This document shows positions 25,065 through 38,020 of a DNA stretch of 64,000 nt, piece after piece. The stretch's first letter is position 1. Each line of letters begins with the position of its first letter. A model generated the notes under the pieces. That model saw only the letters and a program-made list of their open reading frames with translations, was not told the origin of the DNA and searched no databases. The DNA is taken from the NCBI GenBank assembly GCA_028023455.1, contig JAQFVV010012418.1:9297244-9361243 (forward strand), read 5' to 3'. Position numbers and translations under genes: made by a program. Origin of the DNA: Epiperipatus broadwayi (lineage: Eukaryota; Onychophora; Udeonychophora; Euonychophora; Peripatidae).

Positions 25065-27540
25065 ATTTATGATTTTACAATAGTTGACTCAATAATATCA
25101 CATCCAGCAGACTGAAGAACATATTGACTGATTTTACAATCTTGCTATTGTATTCTTAAAATTTTACAGCACATTCTTAAATGAAACTTTTCTTATGTCT
25201 TTATATTGCACTAATAGTATGTCCAAGATTTACATTCATACAATAAATTATGCAAAATAACAGATTTATATTCATCTTAATTGCAATAGATATTTCTCTA
25301 TGACAAAATACTCTGTATTTTAACTGTTAAAAGCAGCAGCAGCACGTTGAAGTTTTGTTAGATGTCAACATCTAAATTCATCTTTCTACTCATAAAATTA
25401 CTGAAGTAATTAAACTGGGTTACATTTGCAAGTTGATAACCATCCAAATGAAAGTTGTTAAGGATTTTTCTTTTGTCATTGGTTAATAAAGACCATGAGT
25501 TTTTTTAACATTAATTAATAAACTGAGATTTTTAGAAATTACATTTAAATCATTAAGAATATTATGTAAATCACTTTTGAACTGGATCAAAAATTCAAGA
25601 TAATGATCTTGCTTTTGTTTTTAACTGATTCAAATTCAAAATATTGCCACCAAACCTGTAGTTGTATTTTGATTGTGCTCCGATAAGCTGCTTATAAACA
25701 ATTCTACATACCATTGTCATAAAAATTGGAACAATGTTGGAGCAACAAAATATCTTTCTTTAACACTAGTTTTCATTTCAGATGCTTGATTTTCCACTTC
25801 TAGTAATACGTTTTCTCATTCCATCATATAGGAGGTGTATAATATGAATAAATTTAGGTAGACAACCAATTAATTTTAAACAATTTATAAAACTGTCCTA
25901 TTATCTGAACCAAATGCCTTGATCAAATCAATAAGAGCTATATATAAAACACTTCATTGTTCCTGATGCTTTTCTTGCATTTTCCTAGCAACAAAAATTA
26001 TACCTAGAGAGCTTCTTGATTTCCTAAATCTCACCAAGTCTCTGATAACCCTTCACTTAGAAACAAGAAGCAATCATTTCATATTAATTATCACAATCTT
26101 GTCTAATACTTTTGATTTTAAAATTCAAACAATGAAAGCATCCTTAAGATCAAATAGCATAACTTCATAGGTCCAGATATTTCTAAAAAAAATTAATTAT
26201 TTTTGAAACTAACATATTAATCACCATATATTAAAATCTCTCTAGCTATTTCATCAGAATCTGTAGCCTTTCCATTTTTAAGATTATAAAAAACTATTTT
26301 GATTTCATTAAATTGGATTTCTTTTTCCAAATCCAAATGAGTAGCTAAAATTGATATATCATTAAAGGTTATCATATCAGTTCTTGTAACATTAATTAAT
26401 AATGTTTAAAATATTCTTTCTACCTGTTCAAAAATACATACAAGAGAGTGCCAATGCTGGATTTAATGGGATTGTGATCTGAGTCCATGTGTTGCTTTCA
26501 ATGCATCAAAAAAAATCTAAAATGACTATGATCAGTGAATATGTATATCATCTTTGCAGTTTTAATCTACTAATCATTTTCAAGCTTTCTTCTTGGTCAT
26601 TGAACTTCTTCCTTCATATCTATTATGAAAGTCCTCATTTAGTCTATTATTTTTCCAAGCACAGAATGCCACATTTCTTTTTAATTAAATCACATTGTCA
26701 GAAAAACAGTCATAATTTTTTCATTAATATACTTCTTATGACAATTCCATGGTTTAATAATAGAACAGTCTTGAAAATGCAAGTTAGCAATTTTAGTATT
26801 TTGTAGCTGTTGCAATTTATTATATATATTAGATTCTTTTAAAGAATGAACATCAAATTTCTTGTGAATATGATTGGAATGATATCTAATTTTTAATGCA
26901 ACTATAATTTTATGCTTAGAGTGTACTTATCTATGCTGTCCCTAACAATCTGAGATTAAAACAGGCAAAACTCTCTATACGTATTATTAACAATCTTGAG
27001 TTTTGCTCATGTAATGTTAGCTTCTCTTGTATTCTGACACTAATGTAATCTATTAAATGCGATTATTTTGATCCAGAATACACTTATATTCCTCTGCAGT
27101 GGATTTTTTTGCATAAACAAACTGTTGTGATTGTCAATCCATGTGTTGTGTATAAATTCAATAGTAACAACTCATTTGAATTTATAACCCATTACTTCCA
27201 ATAACTTTGTCCAAAGTTTATTAATTGTATGAACGTGTGCATTAAAGTCTCTAATAAGAAAGCAATTGATTTTTTAATAGTAATGCTGTAATAATTATTG
27301 CTATCCAACAAGGAATAAAAACTCTCTAAGTTATCTCAGTCTAAAGTTGGAGCATGAGTATTAATAAAATGAGCCCTAGTACCGTTATGCAAGGCAAGTT
27401 TTACGATCATTAACTTTTCATTGATACAATGAGCAATTCCATCAACGTAAGATATTAAATTAGATTTTACAGCAAATCCAACATCACCCATTCTTCTTAC
27501 ACTGACTGACCTGCCTTATCAAAAAAAAAAAAAAGTTTTT
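25065..27540 (-). mobile_element. Decayed RTE-type LINE (endonuclease and reverse transcriptase remains)
   Basis: Minus strand, from high to low coordinates. An AP-endonuclease piece (GDVGFAVKSNLISYVD, about 27490-27440; AHFINTHAPTLD, about 27375-27335) precedes an RT start (FNEIKIVFYNLKNGKATDSD, about 26320-26260), an RT core motif (ALIDLIKAFGSDN, about 25945-25900) and later RT pieces (SVKERYFVAPTLF near 25760). Many stops and frameshifts. The endonuclease N-terminus is missing at the 27540 end, where a poly-A run sits, as in 5'-truncated LINE copies. The protein end is multiplied in the adjacent tandem array. Confidence 0.78.
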
Positions 27541-28689
27541 AATGTCGTCAATAGTAGACACGATTCTTTTATTTTAATGCAAATTAATTTAGATTTGGAA
27601 AAAAAAAAAGTGAGCGTAGAATTCCGATAACTGCATTGGAGAAGTTATAATTAGTTCATGCGAAAAAAAACAACAACTAATTGATAAGAAATTTAAAATA
27701 CAAGCAGAGGCCATAATTAAATTTTAATGTTGATAAACAACATAATTTTTATAATTGTTTGAAATCATATTTTGTTTTAATAATTAATTTAAACTTAAAT
27801 ATTAATGGAAAATTATCTACCTAAACATATTATAATTTGATTACTTTTTTTTTTGTTATAGTTTTTAAATGTCCAATAAAATTCTGTGAAACGATTATTA
27901 AATGGCAGTTGGAAAACCTGTTTATGTAACCAAATAAATTCAGGTAAAATGTTTTTAAAATTGTAAATATTGAAAGCAAACTTATTTGTTAAAAATATGG
28001 AATCCAAATTGATATTATCAAAATCTATTTGAAATTTTTTAGGTCTTTCATCATTTATTTACTATACTGTATACTCTGTTTAAAAACTTATTGAAAAATA
28101 TTTTTAATGTCATCGCAGTAAAAATTTATTCGCAAAGTTACAACAGTTGCCATTTTCGAATTCTCACGACGATGCTTAGCTTCAATCATTTTTATTTTAT
28201 AAATATGTATTTCTTTTATTTGTTTACATATGAGGTAAAATAATTTTTTTTCTTGCTATTCCTCCGTTAAATCTTTATTGGGGGGGGGGGGGATACGATG
28301 TCTCACATCGTGAGACTAATCCATGCATTGATTACAATTTTGTTGTATATATATATATTATCTCGTATTAGAAACGAGATTTTTTAGCAACGTTAAGGCA
28401 TACGCTCGGTTTTCCTCCTACAATGGTAATGAATATTAAAATTGCAATTACATTTATTATTTGAGAGACATAAGAAATTTAACAATATTGGCATAAATTA
28501 TGTAATTATCATATCTATTTATTACGGTTTGAGTTTTTTTGAACGACTGGTTATAATGACAGCTTAATATGAAGCTAAATTGGTAAATTATAATAGTAAA
28601 GTGGGTAAAGATTTACTTTAGCAGTCGATGTGATGTGATGTATTATGGCTTCTCCTTAAACGAAGTCAAGAATATCTCAGCAATTATGC
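27541..28689. other. Intergenic, low complexity; poly-G run of 13 at 28280-28292
   Basis: No supportable gene. The minus-strand 64-codon frame at 27813-28007 has no recognisable motif. Just after the poly-G run is the small palindrome GTCTCACATCGTGAGAC (about 28300-28316). A second short inverted pair, 'atctcgtattagaaacgagat', is at about 28360-28380. These could form small hairpins, but nothing identifies a structured RNA. Confidence 0.4.
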
Positions 28690-29545
28690 CCAGATAAACC
28701 TGTTAGCCACTTTCTTTTACATTCCCCACTCTTAATTTACCCATAATCTGCTCTATCCCATTTCCACGACATAATTTTTGTCAACGCTATAACCTTTATA
28801 TCTAAATCCCCCTTATCTTTTCCCAAACCCAGCATAAAAACCAATAATTCACTTTCTGTATAATCACTCTTTTCATATTTATTTTTCCACAACTTCATTA
28901 TATATACCCTTTCTGTTTTCAACATTCAATTAACAAATGCCTAATATTTTCAATTCCTTCCTTACATAATTTACAAAATAAATCGCCCATATTTTTCCAT
29001 TTACATGTATATTCTTTTGTAGCTAAAGATCCCGTTCGAGCCTTAAACAATAAACTACTTTCCTTACTATTATCATATATTAACTCATATATTAACTCAC
29101 ACCTAATATTCTGTTTATTTCTATATATATTTAAACTCTTTACTCTCCATACTATTTCTCCATCTCTCTAACTCCCTAGTCTTTATTAATAAATTTATTC
29201 TTTTATCCCATTCCTTACTACTATAACACTCAATAATCCTCTTAACACAATCATCCCATCTTTTGTACAAATATACTGATATAAATTCTTTATCCAAATC
29301 TTTTGCATACCGCATTACCTTTCTCACCCATCTTGTTACCTGCCCTTTACTCATAACCCAATTAAATACTATTTTAGCTATTCTTTTATTATCCATAAAC
29401 TGCAATCTACCAAACATTTTCATTTTACTTTTTGCATCTTTCATATGAAAACTTGACCATCCCATTTCTCCTTGAATTGCCTCCCTTGCTGTTCATACTT
29501 CTGCATCCAATGCATGTCTTCCTACTTCCCTTTGAGCTTTTTTTT
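28690..29545 (-). mobile_element. LINE 3' fragment (C-terminal region with zinc motif)
   Basis: A single ORF2 tail read on the minus strand with few breaks. It starts around 29545 with REVGRHALDAEV, then GEMGWSSF (about 29465), KMKMFGRLQFMDNKRIAK (about 29420-29370) and RWDDCVKRIIECYSSKEWDK. After a stop it continues with SLLFKARTGSLATKEY and CKLCKEGIENIRHLLIEC (about 28975-28925), a C-X2-C-X8-H-X4-C finger typical of LINE C-termini, and ends near LSWKWDRADYG at 28740. It is less decayed than the other LINEs here. The RT domain itself is absent; the fragment stops next to the poly-T tract beside the Merlin element. Confidence 0.72.
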
Positions 29546-29554
29546 TTTTTTTTT

Positions 29555-30829
29555 CCATGTTCGCCCTCTATTTTTTAAAATTAGAACTATTTTTGATTTC
29601 GAAAGTAAACATTTTTACTTTCATTCTGTACATTACTTAGTTTTGACCATTTCTTAGATGAATATTACTTAAAACATTTGTATCGATAAATTAAATGTTG
29701 GATTAATTATATATAAAATGAATCCGTTCTCTTCAAAATACCTACATTAATTAAAATAATTATTTTATTTATTTAAAAGTTAAGAATTTAAACTATCTAC
29801 ATTTCAACAGATGGCGTTTTCCAAAAAACACCGTCAAGCGTATGTTTATATAAACGTCAGAGCAAGCATTCACTATCTCTAACTTTAATTCCACTTTCAG
29901 ATCATGATTTCAGATCTACATTTATAACACATATTACAAAAAAAGACACCATCTGGGTTCAAAAGTTCGAACTATATCCACACATCTACAGCTTTATAAT
30001 TGCAAAAAATGACAGGTAGACCTATTACATCTTTAGTTCCAGCTGATCAAATTTTGGATGTTGCTGCTATTCTGACAGAAGACTGGAATATATATTAGTT
30101 GTGGAATGCCCTTCAAACTCTAGAATTGGCCATCAACTGGCTTGCAAGAAGACATCTTCTGAAGAATTACACCCTATGCCAACAGTGCGGTGTTTGTTGT
30201 TCACTGGTGATATATTCTGCAGGCTTAGATGGGTGTAGATGGTAATGCAGGATATGTCACCATCACATCTCTATCAGAATCAAGTCTTTTTCCCCCGAAG
30301 TCATCTGCCTCTGGGAACAATTATGAATATAGTCTATTTTTGGGTGCATAATTTGTCACAAGAATACATGGCGCATGAGACCGGCATCAGCAAAAAATAA
30401 TAATTGACAGGGTTAATTTTTGCCATGAGGAATGTGCCAGATATTTTGATGCAAATCTAATGGTTGTCGGCGGATTTGATAACAATGGGGAGCCATTAGT
30501 CATCGAACTTGACAAGACATTTAGCACTACCATTATTTTCTCAAACTTCCTACTCTGCACAGGGCACAATTATGCTTAAAAATGTAAATGTTTTTTTATT
30601 ATCTTTTACATTTTAATAAATTTTAATCTAATTCTAATATAGTTAAAATCGAAAATAATAGGTCTAGTAATGTAATATTTTTATAGCATATATGTAAGAT
30701 ATTTGAATAATTTTTATTATGAATATGCAATTCAGTCGTATATTCAGAAAATAATTGATACCCTTCTATTTTATCTTTCGCTTGCTTTTTTTTTCAGTTC
30801 TAATTTTAAAAAATAGAGGGTGAATATGG
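29555..30829 (+). mobile_element. Merlin-type DNA transposon, internally truncated
   Basis: Bounded by 34-bp terminal inverted repeats: CCATGTTCGCCCTCTATTTT and onward at 29555-29588, and its reverse complement at 30796-30829 with two mismatches, both G/A changes at CpG-like sites. The 1275-bp interior carries remains of an ISXO2-like/Merlin transposase on the plus strand. A target duplication is not evident because the left flank is a poly-T run. The element now lacks the second half of the catalytic domain, so it cannot move by itself. Confidence 0.65.
30007..30560 (+). pseudogene. Truncated Merlin/ISXO2-like transposase
   Basis: Plus-strand remnant beginning MTGRPITSLV. A region with WLARRHLL and CQQCG, then CRICHHHISIRI, fits the zinc-ribbon part of ISXO2-like transposases (pattern C..C, then W.C..C...SIR..S.F..S.L.L). 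Next come HLPLGTIMNIVYFWVHNLSQ, ETGIS, DRVNFCHEECARYF, VGGFDNNGEPLVIELDKTF. ELDK corresponds to the first catalytic Asp (usually EIDE). At least two in-frame stops and two frameshifts are present, and sequence homologous to the rest of the DDE domain is absent after about 30520. The assignment rests on motif order recalled from the family, not a search. Confidence 0.62.
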
Positions 30830-30859
30830 TGGGCATGGCCGTGACCACTAAAGTAAACC

Positions 30860-31091
30860 TTTACTCTAAGGTGGCTTAGCGCTTTCAAGGGATTTCTATA
30901 TCCTCATAATCATAGCCAAAGAGTTATCTGGGGAAAAGAAATGGAATATATAAGCAAAAGTTATGAAAAATATGCAAATTGTGAATTTTCGAATATCTTT
31001 TGCTTATACCACCTTTTCCCCCCAGATAACTCTTTGGCTATGATTATGAGGATATAGAAATTCTTCAAAAATGCTAAGCTACCATAGTAAT
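30860..31091. repeat. Palindromic repeat, about 95-bp arms
   Basis: The outer pair is 'gtggcttagc' (30871) against 'gctaagctac' (31073). The inner block 'tttctatatcctcataatca' and 'tagccaaagagttatctggg' is repeated as its exact complement at about 31021-31060. The loop of about 40 bp is AT-rich. MITE-like; it lies just outside the Merlin element, separated by about 30 bp. Confidence 0.8.
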
Positions 31092-32606
31092 ATAATTCTC
31101 ATTTTAGCTTCACCTTTAACTGCGTGTCAGTGCATGTATATTACTGTTTATTTGAAGGAAGTTTACATATCAGCTATTTTTAAATGATAGCTTCATTATA
31201 ATTTTCAGCATTGAAGTGTTCTTTATAACTACAGTGATGAATAATGATTTTTGATGGATTCACTATTAAGAATGGGGTTTCCATCTTCATTATTTTCTAG
31301 TAGCAACAATTTTTTAAAACTTCAATTTGGTGGAATTTAAAACTTATACAGTAACTGTAGTCTAAGTAATATTTTCGATGATTGACCAAATGAGATACAT
31401 AGAGAGTAATTGTGTCTTGGCAGGTTTTTTTTTTTTTTTGTAAGTTGGGAAGATTGATACAGTGCAAACAGAGACCTGTATTTCCTCTGACTTGCTATTG
31501 GATTTATTGGACTTAATTAGTAATATTGAGTTTTTTGCATGTGTTAATTGACATAGTATTTGTAGTGGATTTGGTGATTACTCAGTCTTTTTTGAAGATG
31601 TTTCACTTTTTAGCACTGTGTGTCTAATTATTTGTCATACTTGATCTCTGATTTCTTTAAAAATTTGCTCTAGATGATTTCATAGTTGACGAGAATTTTT
31701 ATCTTTCACTTATCCCTATGTATAGATTGATTAGCCAATGAAGTAGTTAAAATGAGTAAACATAGCCAGACAACTTTGGATATATATTGTAATCATACCG
31801 ATGACTAGCTCTCAATGCATCTGATTGAGCAAAGTTATAGCAATCTCAGGTTACCCTCAAAATATGCACAATAAAACTGAATTCTCTAATTTCAGATATA
31901 TTACTAAAGAATCTCCAAGAAATAAATTTAATTATGTTTTTCATCTCTGGTTCTAATCCTTTAAGTGAATATCCTAGAAAATAATAAGATTATCCTGTCT
32001 TCAGATAAGATTTTAATACAATAAATAATTTTAATTAATAATGATGAGACTCTTATATTAAAAAAAGACTCATCTTTTCATAACTCATGATATTATGAGT
32101 AGGAAAAAGATTTTGTTCATATTCGTATATCACATCATAATGAAATAAAATAATCTTAACCATAGATGTTATTTTAACATCAAACAACATAAATCTAAAT
32201 GAAATGACTTTAAATATTATTGTATTCTTATATTCTAAACAATATAATATTTGTGTGATTTGGGGTTTTCTGATAATGCAGGCGATGATACAGATAAAAA
32301 GTCCAAATTTAATAATTATATATGAATTTTATTATTACTAGAAAATATAACAACTATAATAAGTGATTATTATCTTAATATGATTAAAATAATACAATGA
32401 TTATAATGTTTTAACAATAAATTAAAAGACATTAAGAAAACATACTGTTATAGAAAATTCTCACATTTATTTTATTTTTTTATTAAAAAAATTTATTTGA
32501 ACAATTGAAATAATTATTTATACAAGACTAAATATTTACAGAATCATGAAGGACAATTTAGAAAGATACTACAGTAGACTCTAGACACCACTAGCATGAT
32601 GGGCAC
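31092..32606. other. Intergenic, nothing recognised
   Basis: AT-rich DNA with a poly-T run near 31424-31439. No coding frame, RNA gene or clear repeat pair was detected. Confidence 0.4.
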
Positions 32607-32942
32607 TCATCCACCCACCAGTGTTATTCTGGCCCAAGTCTCATGATAAAGCCAGTCCGGAGACAGCAGATGATCTCTGTCACGAGTATGTTTCAGAATA
32701 TTGATGAAGGTTTTGTTGGCACTAGAATGAGCATGGCCAAAGATGAACTTGCATCGAGTCAGCCAAAGTGAAAAGGTTAGAAAAATGGACACCCTTATGC
32801 TGGAGAAAGTGCCCTCCTTGATTGCATCTTGAATGATTAAGATATCTTTAATGTCCAGCATCACCTTTTCAGATGAAAGATCTGATTGGACTAAGGAAGG
32901 GATCTTTATTTTATTAATCCAAGTTTTTTGCCAATATACCAT
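32607..32942 (-). pseudogene. 111-codon frame, possibly a LINE C-terminal fragment
   Basis: An uninterrupted minus-strand frame in a locally less AT-rich patch. FLTFSLWLTRCKFIFGHAHS followed by NILKHTRDRDHL recalls the region after the zinc finger of some LINE proteins (an aromatic-rich helix, then R..C/N..F). No catalytic motif is present. It could equally be an unclassified repeat frame. The start at 32942 is only the first ATG in frame, and no splice structure or promoter supports a gene. Confidence 0.3.
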
Positions 32943-35649
32943 AAGTATGATAAGTATTCAATAGCTTGACAAGTAAATATTGTCAATAAATTTTATAATC
33001 TTGAATTTGAAGAAGGTGCACAATTTCATAAACCAAATAAAATAATTATATAAATTTAAGCATAGAATATTTTATCATGGTTTTTAGCATGTCAAATATG
33101 CATATTAAGAGCATCAAAATATTTAAAGCTATTCTGATAATATCAACAGCAAAATGAAGACATAATTAGTATTACACATAATTTAAACATTTTCATCAAG
33201 AAAAGCATGAAGAAATATAATAAGCAAATGATGAAATAATCTCAAAATACACATTTGTCTACAAGCCCAAATAAAAAATTAAGATCATGTTGGTAATCTT
33301 AATAAACTTAATAAGAATAAACCATCACAGAAAATTTCCAAAAGCATAGAATTTTTAGCTACATGTTACTAGGATGTACTCCATTTCTAAAGCATTACAA
33401 TATATGAAAATAGTCATGAAGCAGAATAATAAACGTGATATGAAAAACCAATAAAACCTATTATAATTAAAGTAAAAATAATTAGACATGAATTATGGCT
33501 TGACAATTTAATAAGAAAGCATATATCAACTCCAATAATTCATTCATTCATTTATTTGACACTAAATAATTCCATATTAAATGAACACATTTCCTTTAAT
33601 CTATTACAATGCAAAAATATTTTGAGAACTCCAATACTCCAATAGCATAAATTATGCATAAATTAAAAGCAAACAATATTATAACTATAATAAAATATAT
33701 AAATAAACTTAAATCTAAAATATGTATTGTAATGGTCAAGATTGTGTAATCAGTCAACAAGACCGAAAGACCAAGCAGGGATTCTCAACCAGCAGACACA
33801 GGGTTACCCCCATGCTCCTAGTTTAAACCCTTTTCTAGGCTTCCTAGTCTCAACCACATAATTAACATCCTTGATGTCACACAGGTTCCCTTCTTTATAC
33901 AGTTAAACATAGCTCAGGGTTCGAACATGAACTCTCTATCTCAGGGTTCCTCATAACTTATGACCTTATACCACACTAGCACTTTTAAACTTTACATTAA
34001 TTTATTTATCTTACAATTGTTGATATGATTTGGAGTTCAATCATTTCTATAATGCTACAAAGCTAATATATCTATAAGATATAAAATCTTGAATGTTCTT
34101 GTTTTGCAATTGAATGATTTACTAAGTGATATATTTAATAACTAATTAATTGTTCCAGCTCACAATACTGATGCATATATTACAAATTTAAAATAAAAGA
34201 GAAAGTAACACACAAAATATTGGATTAAGATGATCTACTGGCTTTTACATAATATTATGAAATGTAGTTGCGGCTTACAACAATGATGTGTGCCCTGCTT
34301 AATTTGATTGGAAGTATAATAATTTATCAGCCCTTTCTAGGTTTGAATATAACAATTTCTTACATATTTGTTTACTGGGAAAAATTGTGGATGGGTTTGA
34401 TTTAAGATCATCCAGAGTCGCTGATGAGTGCAGGTAGAGGCTAAAGGCAAACATTAGAAATTTTGGTACTACCTATGTGAGTGGAGTCAGTCGTAACTAA
34501 ATATGAGGAGGATCAGTCTGGTGATCAAATGGTATGGTTCATTACTAAAGAATGGATTTCTGTGGCCACAGAGGTGCATCTGCTTTTAACCATGGGTGCA
34601 TACCAAAAGTTGCAGATGTACTAAATCTAGATTTGGAGTCGCAAGGAGTCTCTGGCTTCTGTGGGACCTAGACTTGTGCTAATCTATGGATTAGGAACCA
34701 GGGATGCAGCATCTGGTATGCCCTCACATAGTTTGACCATATGACACAAGAACCATACAGAGATGATGAAGTTGAATAATAATAATATGACTATTGCCAC
34801 ATACATATAAGAAGGCAGAAACGCAAATATAAATAGATATCCAAACAATAAGTTATGAAGCTTTCCGTCTACGTGACTAAACATGATAAAACTTATTTTT
34901 GATATACACACGAGCATCCCCAATTAACCATGTATGATTATTTTATAATTGAATCCTGCTCTCAATAAAAATTTTAATAAACTTAAATAACATTTGAGCA
35001 TTTGGGAGATTAATTACTCCTAAAATAGACTGATAGCTCAATCCATTCCTTATTTCATAGCTATACACGGATTGCAGTTTTAATTTATATAGATATTATA
35101 TGACATCGATAAGCAATACAATATGTACATTTACACAACTTTATTAGTATTATTTCTATGTAATAAAATCTTTAATGATAAATATTGCCGCATTTACAGG
35201 GGCTTTCATTATATAGAATCATTTTATCAAAATAGAATTATTAATTTAGTGGCACATGAAGTAACAATTTAAACAGAATTAATATAAATTAATATATTAT
35301 TTTAATTTGAATATCTTTTAGAGTTTCTAACATATGGGTTAAGATGTTGATAGAGCAACACGATAAACAAAAAATAATTTATATAAATAATTGAATAGTA
35401 ATATTAACGGATCTTATAGATCAAGTAGATATTTGGGATGTCTCCAAAATTGTTTCCTTAACAACCAGGTATCATTAATGAGAATAAAATAATTCCAAAG
35501 GTATTTTTATGATAGATAATGTTTAAAATAAATTATCTACAAGTCAATGGTGCCTAGACAGTGATTTTGACAAATTATGTGAAATATGATATACATTAAG
35601 TTAGTGTAAAACTATCCAAATATAACTGGATTTGTTACAATGGATTGCA
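32943..35649. other. Intergenic; includes a less AT-rich LTR-like patch at about 33725-33960
   Basis: No gene. The patch from 'tgtaatggtcaagattgtg' (about 33727) to about 33960 is clearly richer in GC and could be a remnant of the 5' LTR or leader of the downstream gypsy element, but no matching second copy was found. 'tgtaatgg' also occurs at 38018, just after the pol remnant, which is suggestive only. Sequence at 34380-34740 is also less AT-rich and unclassified. Confidence 0.35.
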
Positions 35650-38020
35650 ACGATGGGGCTCTGAAGAAAGTGGAGAATGTTATGAGTATATGATTAAAAA
35701 TATTTTTTGTGAGTTTTGTTTAAATAAAATAAAATTGCAGTAAGAATTATAGTAGCAAAAATATTGAAGCAGATTGTAGTTTAGACAAATAAATAAGGAC
35801 AAAAATGACAGGTAGCATAGTATTTCATGGACTGGGGAATTGAGTCTAGCACATTTTATATAAGAAAGGAATAAAATTATAATAATATGAATATAAATAT
35901 AGAGATGATTACCAATAGAAAGGAGAATCAGATAAATCAATGAGAATACATTGCAGCATAGGCAAATGAGAAGGAAATAGTCAAAATAAAAATATTTAGA
36001 GGGCAGAAAGAGGAGTTAGCAGTAGAATATTTAAATAGTTTACATAGATATTTTAGTAGTCATAGGACATTAGAAGAGAGTAAAATAGTGAAAGCGTAGA
36101 GTCACCTTCAGGGGTATGTTCAGATATGGTGGGAATGACTCCTACTCCAACCAGAAACTTTCCAAGAATATAAAACAGTCCTAAAGAGACTGAGGAACAG
36201 CAAATGACACATTAAAATCTGATTAATGAAACCAAAATTTTCATGAAGAGGGGAAGAGAATGTTGCATACAGTTTTTTAGATGCCAAGTTGCACATTAAA
36301 AGTTTTGGAAGCATGTAGACTATCTGAAAGGCAGATCATAGGAATTGTATGCTGGGAGGAGGAGTGTTAGGTGAGCCAAAGAAACTGACAAAATCTTAGA
36401 TCAGATAGAGATCCATGGGCAAAAGGGATGGTGGGAAGCTAGAGAGTCCATAGTGATTGAGACAGGAGTGTTAAAAATTAAGGAAGAATCAGGAATGAAA
36501 GAAAGCTAGCCAAATCTTCCAGAAAAAGAAAAAATTTGGGAATTTGGAAGATTGGGTTCCCAGTTATGCCAAACAGGCTTGCCTCAAGATCCTTATAATA
36601 GTCACTTAGTGGTAGAAACATTAATAGACTCAGCCAGATTTTAATATTATCAGAGGAATTATATTTCCATATAGCATGTAAACAACCTGACATACAACTC
36701 CAATAAAATCAATCCAGGTAATGATGGTGAACAACTGAAAGGTGAAGATAGAACCCAAACAACTATTGGTGGACCTTTAGATTAACAGAAAACCATTATT
36801 GCATGCATTTCTAATTATGAAAGGTTTGATACATGATGCACTGATAGGGGCATATTTCTTATAAAAGTACAAATGCCCATCAATTATTGAAATGAACAGT
36901 TGATATGTGAGAAAGAAGCAATTAAGTTCATAACTCCACAGTTATACAGTTCAATAGCAGTATTACAGGTTATAGAAGAGCAAATGAGTGGCATCATAAA
37001 TGAAAAGGTCAAAGGCTAAAATGGCTACTGGAAACTGGGTGTACATATTTGGGCAGATGCTTGAGAAATATAATACACTGTTTTTTCCAATGTGCCAGGC
37101 ATGATCCAGGAGTTTGAGCAATGCTTCAAATTAAATCGAGACAAGCCATTTCAATTCTGATCATACCCAGTTCCTCATCAGTAGAAGGATAAAGTTAGGA
37201 AGTAAATAAATCAGATGATTGAATGGTGGTTTATTTCTGTAACTCATTGGTTGTTATGAGGAAGAAAGACAAATCTCTTAGGTTATGTCTCGATGGCAGA
37301 CAACTGAATAAAATAACTTTTTGACTGTAACATCCCACCCTCTATGCATGATTTGTTAGGGAAATTTAAAAGAAATAAATTTTTTTCAGCATTTGATTTG
37401 TCCTCCAGCTACTGGTAAATCCAATTACATCCAGAGGATCATAAATACATGGCTTTTGAATATAAGGATTATACCAATTTAATAGAATGCCTTTTGGCCT
37501 GATAAACAGTTGGGCTGGGTTACTGAAATGTCTTGTTCAGGTTCTGTCAGATGAAATCAAGGACTTAGTAATGATGTACATTGATAATGTGTTAGTGGCT
37601 TCATCTACCATAAAAGAGCATTTTCAGGATGTAGAAATGTTCCTCAATGAATGCAGGAATAAGGGAATCAAAATAAATTTTTAAAAAAGTGCATTACTGA
37701 AAGAGGAAGTGACTTTTTTGGACAATGTGATGGGAGCTCAAGGGATATAGTCCCATCCAGATAAAGTTTTAAAAATTAGGGATTTTCCTGTGCCCAGATC
37801 ACAGAAACAGATCTGATCATTCTTGATCCTGTGTAACTTTTACAATAGATTCCATGAACGGTTTGTGGAATGTATGGAACCATTGGTAAGGTTATTAAGG
37901 AAAGACATATCATGGAAGTGGACCCAGAAGCATAACCAAGGATTTGATGGTATAAAAAGATTTATAAAGTGGGTTATGCTGTTATTCCCCAATTTCACCA
38001 AACCATTTATAATATTGTAA
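35650..38020 (+). mobile_element. Decayed Ty3/gypsy retrotransposon (gag and reverse transcriptase)
   Basis: Plus strand. The gag-like part includes EESKIVKA, SHLQGYVQIWWE and ETFQEYKTVLKRLR (about 36070-36195), the capsid pattern of gypsy elements. The RT follows at 37390-37680 with NRMPFGLINSWAGLLKCL and VMMYIDNVLVASS, then FLNECRNKGIKINF. The usual YIDD or YVDD box reads YIDN. The connection to RNase H follows (CNFYNRFHERFVECMEPL, DISWKWTQKHNQGFDGIKRF, PNFTKPF, ending about 38017). RNase H proper and integrase are missing and frameshifts are frequent, so it is inactive. Confidence 0.75.

Noticed and set aside
32607-32942. Considered as a host gene because of its 111 uninterrupted codons
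   Set aside because: Motif pattern resembles a LINE tail and no exon structure is visible; listed only as a low-confidence pseudogene.
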